Source: Arenibacter sp. F26102 (GTDB lineage: Bacteria; Bacteroidota; Bacteroidia; Flavobacteriales; Flavobacteriaceae). From it: 64,000 nt of DNA. The translations under genes and the position numbers were made by a program. Where the stretch lies: the NCBI RefSeq assembly GCF_023015865.1, contig NZ_JALKBC010000005.1, positions 124,001-188,000 of the forward strand, given 5' to 3'. The notes beneath the pieces are model-generated. The model made no database searches, was not told the DNA's origin, and worked only from the letters and a program-made list of their open reading frames with translations. Position 1 is the first letter of the stretch, and each line of letters opens with the position of its first letter. This document shows, in pieces, positions 26,001-34,315 of the stretch.

Positions 26001-27218
26001 ATGAGTGATATAGTGAATAAAGCAGAGAAATACATAAGTACTCTCTTATCAGAAAACTTGGATGAAAAATATCTCTTCCACAATTTTGGTCATACCAAAA
26101 GTGTCGTAGGTAAGAGCATTGAATTATTGGAGGCAAATAAAAATAAGGAGGTAAACGATCAACAAGTACTTTTGGCGGCCTGGTTTCTCAATTCAGGTTT
26201 TTCAATGGATTACAAAGAACCAATGGAGAATAGCTGTAAACTTGCCCGAAAATTTCTAACCGAAAATGAATATGATAAGGAGGTTATTGATAAAGTTTGT
26301 CTACTAATCCGTTCGGCCTGGACCAAGGATGAACCCGTGAATGAGGAAGAAAAAATAATTAAGGATGCCCGATTGTCCTTCTATGCTTCCAAGGACTTTG
26401 AAGAATTGTTGGTACTACTGCATATGGAGCTTCAGAATTTTGAGAAAAGTATCCCAACGATTGAGGAATGGCGAAAAAGATATATCGAAATTCTCCGTAC
26501 CGAGCATCATTTTTATACCGATCGCGCAAAAGAAAAATGGCATAAGAAAAAAGTATCCAACGAACTTGATCTGATCGGATCGGCTGCTAAGGCTGTAAAA
26601 ACTAAAAAGAAGGAAAAATTAAAAGCCAAGCTCAAGGATAAAAGTCCGGGCCGTGCCATTCAGTCCCTTTATAGAATTCAACTCAGAAATCATCTTAAAT
26701 TGAGTGATATAGCAGATACTAAGGCCAATATATTGCTCTCGGTAAATGCCATTATCATTTCTTTGCTTATAGCAAACCTGATTCCCAAATTAGGCGTTCC
26801 TAACAACTCATACCTTATTTATCCTACTGTTATTTTTGTTATGTTCAGTATTGCCTCAATGATTATGTCGGTCTTGGCAACCCGCCCTAAAATTGAAAAT
26901 AAGGATGTTGTGGAGGGGGAAATAAAAAAGAAAAACACAAACTTTTTATTCTTTGGCAATTTCCATACCATGGAGCCACAGGATTTCAAGAATAAAATTC
27001 GGGACATTATAAAAGAAACAGATACCATCTATGATTCACTTACAATGGATCTCTATTACCTGGGTAAAGTACTACAAAAAAAATATAGACTGCTTAGTTG
27101 GACCTACACCGTTTTTATAGTGGGTGTTGTTTTATCGGTTTTGGCCTTTGCCATAGCCTTAAAATATTACGGCATGGATGATGAGATCTTGGATGCCGTA
27201 ACCCCGGAACCCAAATAG
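26001..27218 (+). CDS. HD-like domain fused to a Pycsar-effector-type (PycTM/DUF5706-like) membrane domain
   Basis: 405 aa. Residues 1-180 have the helical layout of an HD phosphohydrolase (HNFGHT at 27-32, KDARL at 121-125), but the HD doublet position reads WFLNSGF (Leu63-Asn64), so the metal centre is broken. A basic helix (195-215) leads to residues 217-390, which match the Pycsar transmembrane effector region: RNHLKLSDIADTKANILLSV, then membrane helices at about 244-262, 272-292 and 367-388. In Pycsar defence such domains respond to cCMP or cUMP and damage the membrane. No nucleotide cyclase is encoded nearby, so a housekeeping stress role is as likely as immunity. Confidence 0.8.
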   Translation: MSDIVNKAEKYISTLLSENLDEKYLFHNFGHTKSVVGKSIELLEANKNKEVNDQQVLLAAWFLNSGFSMDYKEPMENSCKLARKFLTENEYDKEVIDKVCLLIRSAWTKDEPVNEEEKIIKDARLSFYASKDFEELLVLLHMELQNFEKSIPTIEEWRKRYIEILRTEHHFYTDRAKEKWHKKKVSNELDLIGSAAKAVKTKKKEKLKAKLKDKSPGRAIQSLYRIQLRNHLKLSDIADTKANILLSVNAIIISLLIANLIPKLGVPNNSYLIYPTVIFVMFSIASMIMSVLATRPKIENKDVVEGEIKKKNTNFLFFGNFHTMEPQDFKNKIRDIIKETDTIYDSLTMDLYYLGKVLQKKYRLLSWTYTVFIVGVVLSVLAFAIALKYYGMDDEILDAVTPEPK

Positions 27219-27226
27219 TATTCTTA

Positions 27227-27248
27227 ACTTGGACGGGAAGCTCCAAGT
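27227..27248. other. Stem-loop after the HD/Pycsar-like gene
   Basis: ACTTGGA and TCCAAGT form a perfect 7-bp stem with an 8-nt loop, 9 nt after the stop codon. There is no T tract, so it may stabilise the mRNA end or act as a weak terminator. Confidence 0.4.
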
Positions 27249-27339
27249 AGCCATATATCCCTTAATCTTAATTAAGTGCAGAGTAGTATTGGACCATGTA
27301 TATGTGCAATAGATTCCTATGGGTTGCCACAAAATTGAA

Positions 27340-28068
27340 TTAGGTTTTGGGATCTCTTCTAAAGACTTCGATCAAATCGAACACAAGAACGCAAAAGATT
27401 ACCCATATCAATCCAGCGATATAGCCCCCGACGATATCTGAAGGAAAGTGAACACCTAAGTAGATCCTGCTAATTCCTATGCTCAAAATAATCAACACCA
27501 AAAGTCCGATTAGACCAGATTTAAGATATTTGTTCCAGCTAAATTTATAGACTATAAAAATTAGAAACCCGTAAAAAGCCATAGCACTCATGGCATGACC
27601 ACTTGGATAGCTCAAGGTCTCCACCGAAACCATATGTTCTATACCTGGCCTTGCCCTATCTACAAACCTTTTGAGCATCATGTTGGAGACTGTTGCCAAC
27701 AACAGAACAAGTGAGGTTTGGGCCACATATTTCCATTTCTTAAATACAAAAAAAGAAATCAAAAGATAGATGGCCAGAACAATAAGATAGCCATATACAT
27801 CCCCTAAATAAGTCATGAACAGAAAATAATTGGTGAGAGCTGGATTCCGAAGGGACAATACATATTGGGTAACTTCATGATCAAAGTTGATCAGCATATC
27901 CGTAGCTAAGGTATCTGTAAGTTCAATGAACAGATTTATACCGCCAACAACAAGGATCAATGCCGTTATAAGCGTAATAATATAAGGTAGTTTCTGATCA
28001 TATTTAAGAAACAATGGTCTTAAATATTCTCTTATTTTGTTAATAAAAGTGAAAATGGCCTGCCTCAT
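27340..28068 (-). CDS. PAP2-family membrane phosphatase
   Basis: 242 aa with about six membrane helices. The three acid-phosphatase signatures are all intact: KRFVDRARP, PSGHAMSA and SRIYLGVHFPSD, with the catalytic His in the last. It likely dephosphorylates a lipid such as phosphatidylglycerol phosphate or undecaprenyl pyrophosphate; the specificity is not visible. It is convergent with the HD/Pycsar-like gene and 154 bp downstream of the YihY gene. Confidence 0.92.
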   Translation of the reverse strand: MRQAIFTFINKIREYLRPLFLKYDQKLPYIITLITALILVVGGINLFIELTDTLATDMLINFDHEVTQYVLSLRNPALTNYFLFMTYLGDVYGYLIVLAIYLLISFFVFKKWKYVAQTSLVLLLATVSNMMLKRFVDRARPGIEHMVSVETLSYPSGHAMSAMAFYGFLIFIVYKFSWNKYLKSGLIGLLVLIILSIGISRIYLGVHFPSDIVGGYIAGLIWVIFCVLVFDLIEVFRRDPKT

Positions 28069-28222
28069 AATGGTAATATTTTAAATAGTAGATATCATGT
28101 TCATGTATAATCTAGCCTTAAATTAAGCACTTTGAATTGCCTCCCAAAAATTTTCAAAAAATCTACATTCGTATGTAGAATATGGATACTTGGTGACTAT
28201 AATTGTTAGGCACTGGAATGTT

Positions 28223-29158
28223 TTAGGACTCCTTTGTTGGTGCTTTTTTAGTTATTTTTTTATAAATGTTAGATGGGTTGGCCTTAATTCCTAATCCATA
28301 CCGATTGGCATATACCCAGGTAAACTCGGCCCCAAAAAATAATATCAGACAAGAATAAGAAACCCATAGTAGAATTAAGACTACGGTGCCTGCCGCACCA
28401 TACGTGGAACCGGGATCTGCCTCGCCAAAATATAGTCCCAATAGAAATTTACCGAAAACAAAAAGTACAGCGGTAATCAGAGCCCCGATCCAAACAGTCT
28501 TCCATCGAATTTTAGTATCGGGCAAAAATCTAAAAATTAGGGCAAAAAGCACGGTAACGATCCCTACGGAAATCAAAAAATCGAGAATAAAGGCAAGGTA
28601 AAGGATAACATCGGGTAATACGCTACGGATGTAATCGTTCAGTGCCGAAATGGCAGCAGTTACCAGGAAACTGACCAGTAACAGAAAGCCGATTGCCAGT
28701 ATGAAGGCAAAGCTCCTGGCCCTATCAATGAGCATCTTCACTATGCTGGAATCAGGGTCCGGTTTAATTTGCCAAATCTGATTTAAGGAAAGCTGTAGGT
28801 GGTAAAAGACACCCGTAGCTCCGAATATCAACGTGCCAAAGCCCAAAATACTGGCCATTGTGCTTCTGTTTCCATTCTGTGTCTCTATCATCATAGTTTG
28901 AATGGATTCTACCGCATCACGACCCAAAGCTCTAGAAATCTCATTTGTGAGTTCACCTTGAACAATCTCAACGCCCCAAATGGAGCCAACCAGATTGATG
29001 ATAATGACCAAAAGTCCCGGTAAAGAAAGGATAGCATAATAAGCAACAACCGCGCTCAGCCGAAACGGGTCATCTGCATTCCAGGCCTTAAAGGTATCAA
29101 CTACCAATGAGGGCAGATGTTGTAATTTGAATTTATCGCTATTTCTCTCCAAAGTCAT
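28223..29158 (-). CDS. YihY/BrkB-family inner-membrane protein
   Basis: 311 aa with about six membrane helices and the family pattern: FRLSAVVAYYAILSLPGLLVI, GFGTLIFGATGVFYHLQLSLNQIW, and the C-terminal GAAGTVVLILLWVSYSCLILFFGAEFTWVYA. It was once called ribonuclease BN in E. coli, wrongly; the true function is unknown. Its start lies 3 bp from the stop of the flavin disulfide reductase gene, so the two form one transcript. Confidence 0.92.
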   Translation of the reverse strand: MTLERNSDKFKLQHLPSLVVDTFKAWNADDPFRLSAVVAYYAILSLPGLLVIIINLVGSIWGVEIVQGELTNEISRALGRDAVESIQTMMIETQNGNRSTMASILGFGTLIFGATGVFYHLQLSLNQIWQIKPDPDSSIVKMLIDRARSFAFILAIGFLLLVSFLVTAAISALNDYIRSVLPDVILYLAFILDFLISVGIVTVLFALIFRFLPDTKIRWKTVWIGALITAVLFVFGKFLLGLYFGEADPGSTYGAAGTVVLILLWVSYSCLILFFGAEFTWVYANRYGLGIKANPSNIYKKITKKAPTKES

Positions 29159-29161
29159 AAT

Positions 29162-30505
29162 CTATAACATGCTTTTTATGTCGTTCGCCCAGGATGGAAA
29201 GGTGAAAATCATACCTTTCAAGGCCTCGGTTGTCATTCTTAGGTTTATCGCCATAGCGAACATGTTGATCGTTTCCGCTGCATGGGGTGACAAGAGGTGT
29301 GCCCCAACAATTTGTTTTGTCCGCTCGTTGCTTATTATTTTAAATGCATAAGCAGATGCATTTATTCTTTTGGCGTTATACCAGTCCGGAACAGATTTAT
29401 AATTGACCGTTACCTTCTTATATCTACTTTTAGCCTCCTCTTCCGACAAACCCACGGAAGCCAAATTGGGCAAGGTGAAAACCGCCGAAGGAATCACTGG
29501 GGTCACAATTTTTCTTTTGTTGCCCTGAAGTATATTTTCCGCTACAACAGCACCTTCCAATCCCGACAAGGGAGTCAGGGGCAGGCCATGTGCCGATACG
29601 TCACCACAGGCATAAACATTTGGATTACCCGTATTTTGTAGGTATTCGTTTACTTGTATACCTTTATGGGAATAGGATACATTGCCTTTCTCCAAGTCCA
29701 AGGTGTTGATAGCGGGAACCCTTCCTGCGGTATTGAAGATTGATCGTGTTTTTAGTGTTTTTTCCTTACCACCCTGTTTATAATGAATACGCAGATTTTT
29801 TTTCAGCTTCTCTATTTTGGTAACCTCGGAATTCAGTATAAAGTCTATTCCCAGATCAACGGAAACCTTCCTTAAGTGGGATACCAAGTCGCTGTCAAAA
29901 GCTTTAAGTATGCTTTCTCCATGTTCAATAATGGTTATTTTACTTCCTGCCCTAGCTGCCATATGGGCAAATTCCATCGCAATATAACCACCGCCGATAA
30001 AGACCATATTTTTGGGCAGTTTTCCCAATTGTAGAAAGTCGTCACTATTTTTAAGGAACGTGGCACCTTCGAATTCAAGTTTCCTTGGTATCTGTCCCGT
30101 AGCAACAACTATTTTTGTGGCTTTAATGGATTTCCCCTCGACGGATAAAGTCTGCTGGTCCAAAAACTTTGGTGATTGGTGGTAAAGTTGAATTCCCAAT
30201 TCCTTAAGTTCCTCTTCAGTGGCCTTAGGAATCGGTTTGGTAAATTGACCTTTAAACCTTTGCAGTGCTTTCCAGTCCATGGTTGGTTTGGAGGAAATAC
30301 CTTTGTCCGTTAAATTAGTGGCCACTTCATAAATCTCCACGGGTGCCAAAAGAATCTTTTTGGGAATACAGCCCCTGTTGCCACAAGTGCCACCATATTC
30401 GCGGTTGTCGGCCATAGCCACTATTAAACCGCTCTTGGTACATGTCTCGGCAACCTTTCTACCCGCACTGCCACTTCCTATTACAAAAACATCTACTTTC
30501 TTCAT
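29162..30505 (-). CDS. FAD-dependent pyridine nucleotide-disulfide oxidoreductase
   Basis: 447 aa, glutathione-reductase/mercuric-reductase-like: FAD motif VIGSGSAGRKVAE, redox pair Cys41/Cys46 in GGTCGNRGCIPKK, NAD(P)-binding VFIGGGYIAMEFAHMA, second FAD motif NVYACGDV. The C-terminal dimer domain ends with MIFTFPSWANDI. The His-x4-Glu dyad that protonates the disulfide in glutathione reductase and dihydrolipoamide dehydrogenase is absent there. So the substrate may not be a classical disulfide. It is co-transcribed with the YihY-family gene. Confidence 0.88.
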   Translation of the reverse strand: MKKVDVFVIGSGSAGRKVAETCTKSGLIVAMADNREYGGTCGNRGCIPKKILLAPVEIYEVATNLTDKGISSKPTMDWKALQRFKGQFTKPIPKATEEELKELGIQLYHQSPKFLDQQTLSVEGKSIKATKIVVATGQIPRKLEFEGATFLKNSDDFLQLGKLPKNMVFIGGGYIAMEFAHMAARAGSKITIIEHGESILKAFDSDLVSHLRKVSVDLGIDFILNSEVTKIEKLKKNLRIHYKQGGKEKTLKTRSIFNTAGRVPAINTLDLEKGNVSYSHKGIQVNEYLQNTGNPNVYACGDVSAHGLPLTPLSGLEGAVVAENILQGNKRKIVTPVIPSAVFTLPNLASVGLSEEEAKSRYKKVTVNYKSVPDWYNAKRINASAYAFKIISNERTKQIVGAHLLSPHAAETINMFAMAINLRMTTEALKGMIFTFPSWANDIKSML

Positions 30506-30701
30506 AGGCCTTAAGGTATTCTGTTTTGAATTTATGGGTTGATTTATTTGCGTAATATTTTAATCCGATAGACACGGCAATTATAATCTGTGAAACTTGG
30601 AAAAGACGCTGGGGAATAGATCGCCAATTCCATTTCGACTATCGGTTATTGCCGGAAATAGGGGGGAGTCTTAAAAAAGGGAAGTAGTAGGCATAAAATA
30701 A

Positions 30702-30728
30702 AAGAACCGCTCTTTTGGAGCGGTTCTT
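30702..30728 (-). terminator. Terminator of the beta-oxidation operon
   Basis: AAGAACCGCTC (30702-30712) pairs perfectly with GAGCGGTTCTT (30718-30728) around a 5-nt loop. Reading on the minus strand it is followed by a T-rich run. A second short hairpin (TGCTTC/GAAGCA, 30734-30750) lies just upstream of it on that strand. Confidence 0.85.
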
Positions 30729-30774
30729 CCTTTTGCTTCTTTAAGAAGCACGAGCTTGAGTTAGCTACTCTTTA

Positions 30775-32583
30775 CTAAAAACAATACTTGTTTTCAGCCT
30801 TAAGTTTTTCTGCAATGGTGTTACGAAGTTCAACAACATTGGGCTGATTTGCATATTTTGTAAATCTTTTTAGTCCCATAAGCATCATACGTTGCTCATC
30901 ACCTTCAGCCATTGAAACTATTGCTTCCTTGCCATTTTTTATAATAATGTCCACAGCATTATACAAATATAGTTTGGACATGGATATTTGTTCTTTTTGA
31001 GCAGCTTCCCCAAAGCGCTTTACATTTTTCTCGGTTCTGAGGATTGCAGATTCTGCCATATAAATTTCAATTAAAATGTTAGAAGCAGCCAAGAGCAACA
31101 TTTGGTGTTCATCCAAAGCTGGTCCATATTTTTGTACTGCTGATCCGGCAACCATTAAGAATACTTTCTTAAGTTTTGCTATCATTTCCTTTTCTTCAGC
31201 AAACAATTCGGAATAATCAGGGGTATCAAAGGAGGGGATATCCATTAGTTCATTTCCTACTGCCGTAGCAGGCCCCAAAAGATCTACATGCCCTTTCATG
31301 GCTTTCTTTATCAATAGACCCACGGATAACATTCGGTTTATTTCATTGGTACCTTCGTAAATACGGGCTATACGGGCATCTCTCCAAGCAGCTTCCATGG
31401 GAGTTTCTTCAGAAAAGCCCATGCCGCCAAAAATTTGGATACCCTCGTCAGAGCAGTTTTGCACATCTTCGGAAACCGCAACTTTTAAAATAGAACATTC
31501 AATTGCATATTCCTCAACCCCTTTAAGCTCAGCTTCTTGATGGCTATTACCCGCTGCCATACGCATGGCTATACGATCCTCTATATTTTTGGCCGCTCTA
31601 TACGAGGCAGATTCCCCTGCATATAAGCTAGTGGCCATTTCTGCCAATTTCGATTTTATCGCACCAAAATCGACAATGGCAGTTTTAAATTGCTTGCGTT
31701 CTGTAGCGTATCTTAATGAGTTGGTAGTAATTCGCCTTTGGGAATCCAAACAGGCGGCAGCTAATTTTATCCTTCCAATATTTAAAGCGTTCATGGCAAT
31801 TTTAAATCCATTTCCTCTTTCGGAAAGCATATTTTCCACAGGAACTACAGTGTCATTAAAGAAAACCTGCCTGGTAGAAGAGGCACGAATTCCCAATTTA
31901 TGTTCTTCTTCTCCTAAAGTAATACCATTACTTGGGTCGTTTTCAACAATAAATCCAGTGATATTCTTGTCCTTTTCTATACGGGCAAACACTATGAATA
32001 CCTTGCAGAACCCAGCATTGGAAATCCACATTTTTTGGCCATTGATTTTGTAGCTCTTGCCGTCTTCGGATAAAGTTGCTGTTGTTTTACCGGAATTGGC
32101 ATCGCTACCTGCACCGGGCTCTGTTAAACAATAGGCGCCGAACCACTCACCGGTGGCCAATTTTGGTACGTATTTTTGTTTTTGGGCTTCGGTGCCATAC
32201 AGGGTAATCGGCATAGTTCCAATTCCAGTATGCGCTCCAAAGGCAGTACTGAACGAACCACTCCCACTAGAAATATATTCACATACGATCATAGTAGAAA
32301 TGAATCCCATTCCCAGTCCTCCATAGGCTTCAGGAACAGCAACTCCCAAAAAGCCCATTTCTCCTGCCTTGGTCATTACTTCTTCCGTTAGGGCGTAGTC
32401 CTTTGCCTCGAACCGATCTCTATTGGCCACTATTTCGCGGTCATTAAACTCGATAACGGAATCGCGCATCATTTTCTGCTCTTCTGAAAAATCCTCAGGT
32501 GTAAAAACGTCTTCGCAATTGGTTTCCTTGACAAGGAATTGCCCTCCTCTTAATATTTCTTTAGTTGTTGTTTCTGTGCTCAT
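30775..32583 (-). CDS. Acyl-CoA dehydrogenase (long-chain type, 602 aa)
   Basis: First oxidation step of fatty-acid beta-oxidation, passing electrons to ETF. The family layout is intact: the FAD-loop block CLTEPGAGSDANSGKTTA, KMWISNAGF, SERGNGFKIAMNALNIGR, and the catalytic-Glu motif ARIYEGTNEINRM around residues 415-430. About 150 extra C-terminal residues, mostly helical, are typical of the VLCAD/ACAD9-like branch. It is the last gene of the marR-fadB-fadA operon (86 bp after fadA) before a strong terminator. Confidence 0.95.
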   Translation of the reverse strand: MSTETTTKEILRGGQFLVKETNCEDVFTPEDFSEEQKMMRDSVIEFNDREIVANRDRFEAKDYALTEEVMTKAGEMGFLGVAVPEAYGGLGMGFISTMIVCEYISSGSGSFSTAFGAHTGIGTMPITLYGTEAQKQKYVPKLATGEWFGAYCLTEPGAGSDANSGKTTATLSEDGKSYKINGQKMWISNAGFCKVFIVFARIEKDKNITGFIVENDPSNGITLGEEEHKLGIRASSTRQVFFNDTVVPVENMLSERGNGFKIAMNALNIGRIKLAAACLDSQRRITTNSLRYATERKQFKTAIVDFGAIKSKLAEMATSLYAGESASYRAAKNIEDRIAMRMAAGNSHQEAELKGVEEYAIECSILKVAVSEDVQNCSDEGIQIFGGMGFSEETPMEAAWRDARIARIYEGTNEINRMLSVGLLIKKAMKGHVDLLGPATAVGNELMDIPSFDTPDYSELFAEEKEMIAKLKKVFLMVAGSAVQKYGPALDEHQMLLLAASNILIEIYMAESAILRTEKNVKRFGEAAQKEQISMSKLYLYNAVDIIIKNGKEAIVSMAEGDEQRMMLMGLKRFTKYANQPNVVELRNTIAEKLKAENKYCF

Positions 32584-32668
32584 TGTTCGTCTTGTTAAGT
32601 TTTTTACAGTAGGGATTGTAGTGATATTTAAGAAAAATTATCTCTACAATCAGTAGACCGTATGTTGT

Positions 32669-33862
32669 TTAATTTAAAAATTCAAATATCCCGGCAGCAC
32701 CTTGACCTGTACCTACACACATGGTTACCATGCCATATTTGCCTTGCATTTTTCTCTTTCTCATTTCATCAAAAAGTTGAACGGATAATTTAGCTCCCGT
32801 ACAGCCCAAGGGATGGCCCAGGGCGATTGCTCCTCCGTTCACATTGACAATATCATTATTTAAATTAAGTTCACGAATTACTGCCAAGGACTGTGATGCG
32901 AAAGCTTCATTTAATTCTATCAGTTCAATGTCATCTTGTTTAAGTCCGGCTTGTTTTAACGCTTTTGGGATTGCTTTTACGGGGCCAATACCCATAATTC
33001 TGGGTTCCACACCGGCCACGGCATAGTTCACCAATCTGGCAATAGGCTCCAGTTTTAATTCTTTTACCATATCCTCACTCATAACCAAAACAAATGCCGC
33101 CCCATCGCTCATTTGTGAGGAATTACCTGCCGTTACGCTCCCACCTGCTGCGAAAACGGGTCTCAACCCGGCCAAAGCTTCCTTACTGGTTCCTTTTCTA
33201 GGTCCCTCATCTTTGGTTACGGTATATTTTTTACTGGCTTTCTTACCATTGTCATCAACATAGATTTGTGCCACTTCAATAGGCACGATCTGACTTTGAA
33301 AACGGTCTTCAGCTTGTGCCTTGAGTGCTTTCATGTGCGAATTATAGGCAAATTCGTCTTGGTCTTCACGTGAGACATTGAATTGTTTTGCTACTGCTTC
33401 TGCGGTATTCCCCATGCCCCAGTAATAATCCTCATGTCCGGATTTTGCAAGATCATAGTTGAGTTCTGTTTTGTATCCGGTCATGGGAACGGCACTCATG
33501 CTTTCTGCTCCACCGGCAATGATACAATCTGCCATTCCAGCCTGGATTTTTGCTGTGGCAATACCTATAGTTTCAATACCTGATGAACAAAATCTGTTGA
33601 CTGTAACTCCTGGGACATCAACTATATTAAGTCCCATTAACGAAATTAAACGGGCCATGTTAAGTCCCTGTGATCCTTCGGGCATAGCATTTCCGACGAT
33701 TACATCATCAATTCGCTTTTTGTCCAATTGTGGCAGCTCATTCATCATATAGGCTATGGTTTCAGCAGCCAATTCATCTGTTCTTTTAAAACGGAATACA
33801 CCTTTTGGAGCTTTTCCTACTGCTGTTCTATATGCTTTTACTATAAAGGCTTGTTTGTTCAT
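32669..33862 (-). CDS. fadA: Acetyl-CoA C-acyltransferase (3-ketoacyl-CoA thiolase)
   Basis: 397-aa thiolase, thiolytic step of beta-oxidation. The nucleophilic Cys is in [12 protein letters not shown], the His in [16 protein letters not shown], and the second Cys in [17 protein letters not shown]. It is the degradative rather than biosynthetic type, judged by the context with FadB and acyl-CoA dehydrogenase. It is separated from fadB by an inserted four-helix-bundle gene. Confidence 0.95.
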   Translation of the reverse strand: MNKQAFIVKAYRTAVGKAPKGVFRFKRTDELAAETIAYMMNELPQLDKKRIDDVIVGNAMPEGSQGLNMARLISLMGLNIVDVPGVTVNRFCSSGIETIGIATAKIQAGMADCIIAGGAESMSAVPMTGYKTELNYDLAKSGHEDYYWGMGNTAEAVAKQFNVSREDQDEFAYNSHMKALKAQAEDRFQSQIVPIEVAQIYVDDNGKKASKKYTVTKDEGPRKGTSKEALAGLRPVFAAGGSVTAGNSSQMSDGAAFVLVMSEDMVKELKLEPIARLVNYAVAGVEPRIMGIGPVKAIPKALKQAGLKQDDIELIELNEAFASQSLAVIRELNLNNDIVNVNGGAIALGHPLGCTGAKLSVQLFDEMRKRKMQGKYGMVTMCVGTGQGAAGIFEFLN

Positions 33863-33910
33863 AGTTCTATTTTTGTTTTGATAATGAGAGTTTAGACAGC
33901 TAGAGACTAG

Positions 33911-33954
33911 AGTCTAGACTTTGATTGCCTAGATTATCGATAAAGGAGGCAATC
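33911..33954. repeat. Inverted repeats downstream of the S23 gene
   Basis: AGTCTAGACT (33911-33920) is a perfect 10-bp palindrome inside a CTAGA-rich stretch. Next to it GATTGCCT (33923-33930) and AGGCAATC (33947-33954) form an 8-bp inverted repeat centred exactly on the palindrome TTATCGATAA (33934-33943). On the other side of the gene lies CCCTAGGG (34291-34298) in similar CTAG-rich sequence. Confidence 0.6.
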
Positions 33955-33956
33955 AT

Positions 33957-34280
33957 TTATTGAATTTGTAAAATTTTATTTTCAAGTTCTTCGAACTTTT
34001 CTTTGTCTAAATAATTTTCATTATGAGAAACAATTAATTGAGTTTCCCATTCAAAAGCTGACCCCAGACTATTTTCTAAAGATTTTATAAAATGCCTATT
34101 TGTACTTTTACTTGAACCTTCAGAAATATTTGATGGAATGGAGACAGCGCTTCTGTTCATTTGAATGATTAAATTAAACCTTTCAAAATCTGGATATGTT
34201 TTTGTCAGCTTATAGTTTTCTCTTACAAGTTTCATTCCCTCTTGCCATATTTTCAATTTCTTAAGATTATGTAGTCCCAT
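33957..34280 (-). CDS. Four-helix-bundle protein (23S rRNA intervening-sequence/S23 family)
   Basis: 107 aa of the S23/IVP family: LKIWQEGMKLVRENYKLTKTYP, then FNLIIQMNRSAVSIPSNISEGSSK, RHFIKSLENSLGSAFEWETQL. The usual length is about 115-125, so the last helix may be shortened (ends ENKILQIQ). The family was first seen in insertions within 23S rRNA genes and has no known enzymatic role. Here it sits inside the fad operon between fadB and fadA, with CTAG-rich inverted repeats on both sides, suggesting a small mobile cassette. Confidence 0.9.
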   Translation of the reverse strand: MGLHNLKKLKIWQEGMKLVRENYKLTKTYPDFERFNLIIQMNRSAVSIPSNISEGSSKSTNRHFIKSLENSLGSAFEWETQLIVSHNENYLDKEKFEELENKILQIQ

Positions 34281-34315
34281 TTGGTTTAGTCCCTAGGGTC
34301 TAATCGTCTATCATT

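Noticed and set aside
26001-27218. Complete Pycsar anti-phage system
   Set aside because: No pyrimidine cyclase gene is in the neighbourhood and the gene is surrounded by housekeeping genes; only an effector-like domain can be supported.
31565-32053. 162-codon frame antisense to the acyl-CoA dehydrogenase gene
   Set aside because: The opposite strand carries a complete, motif-rich enzyme; no independent start signals.
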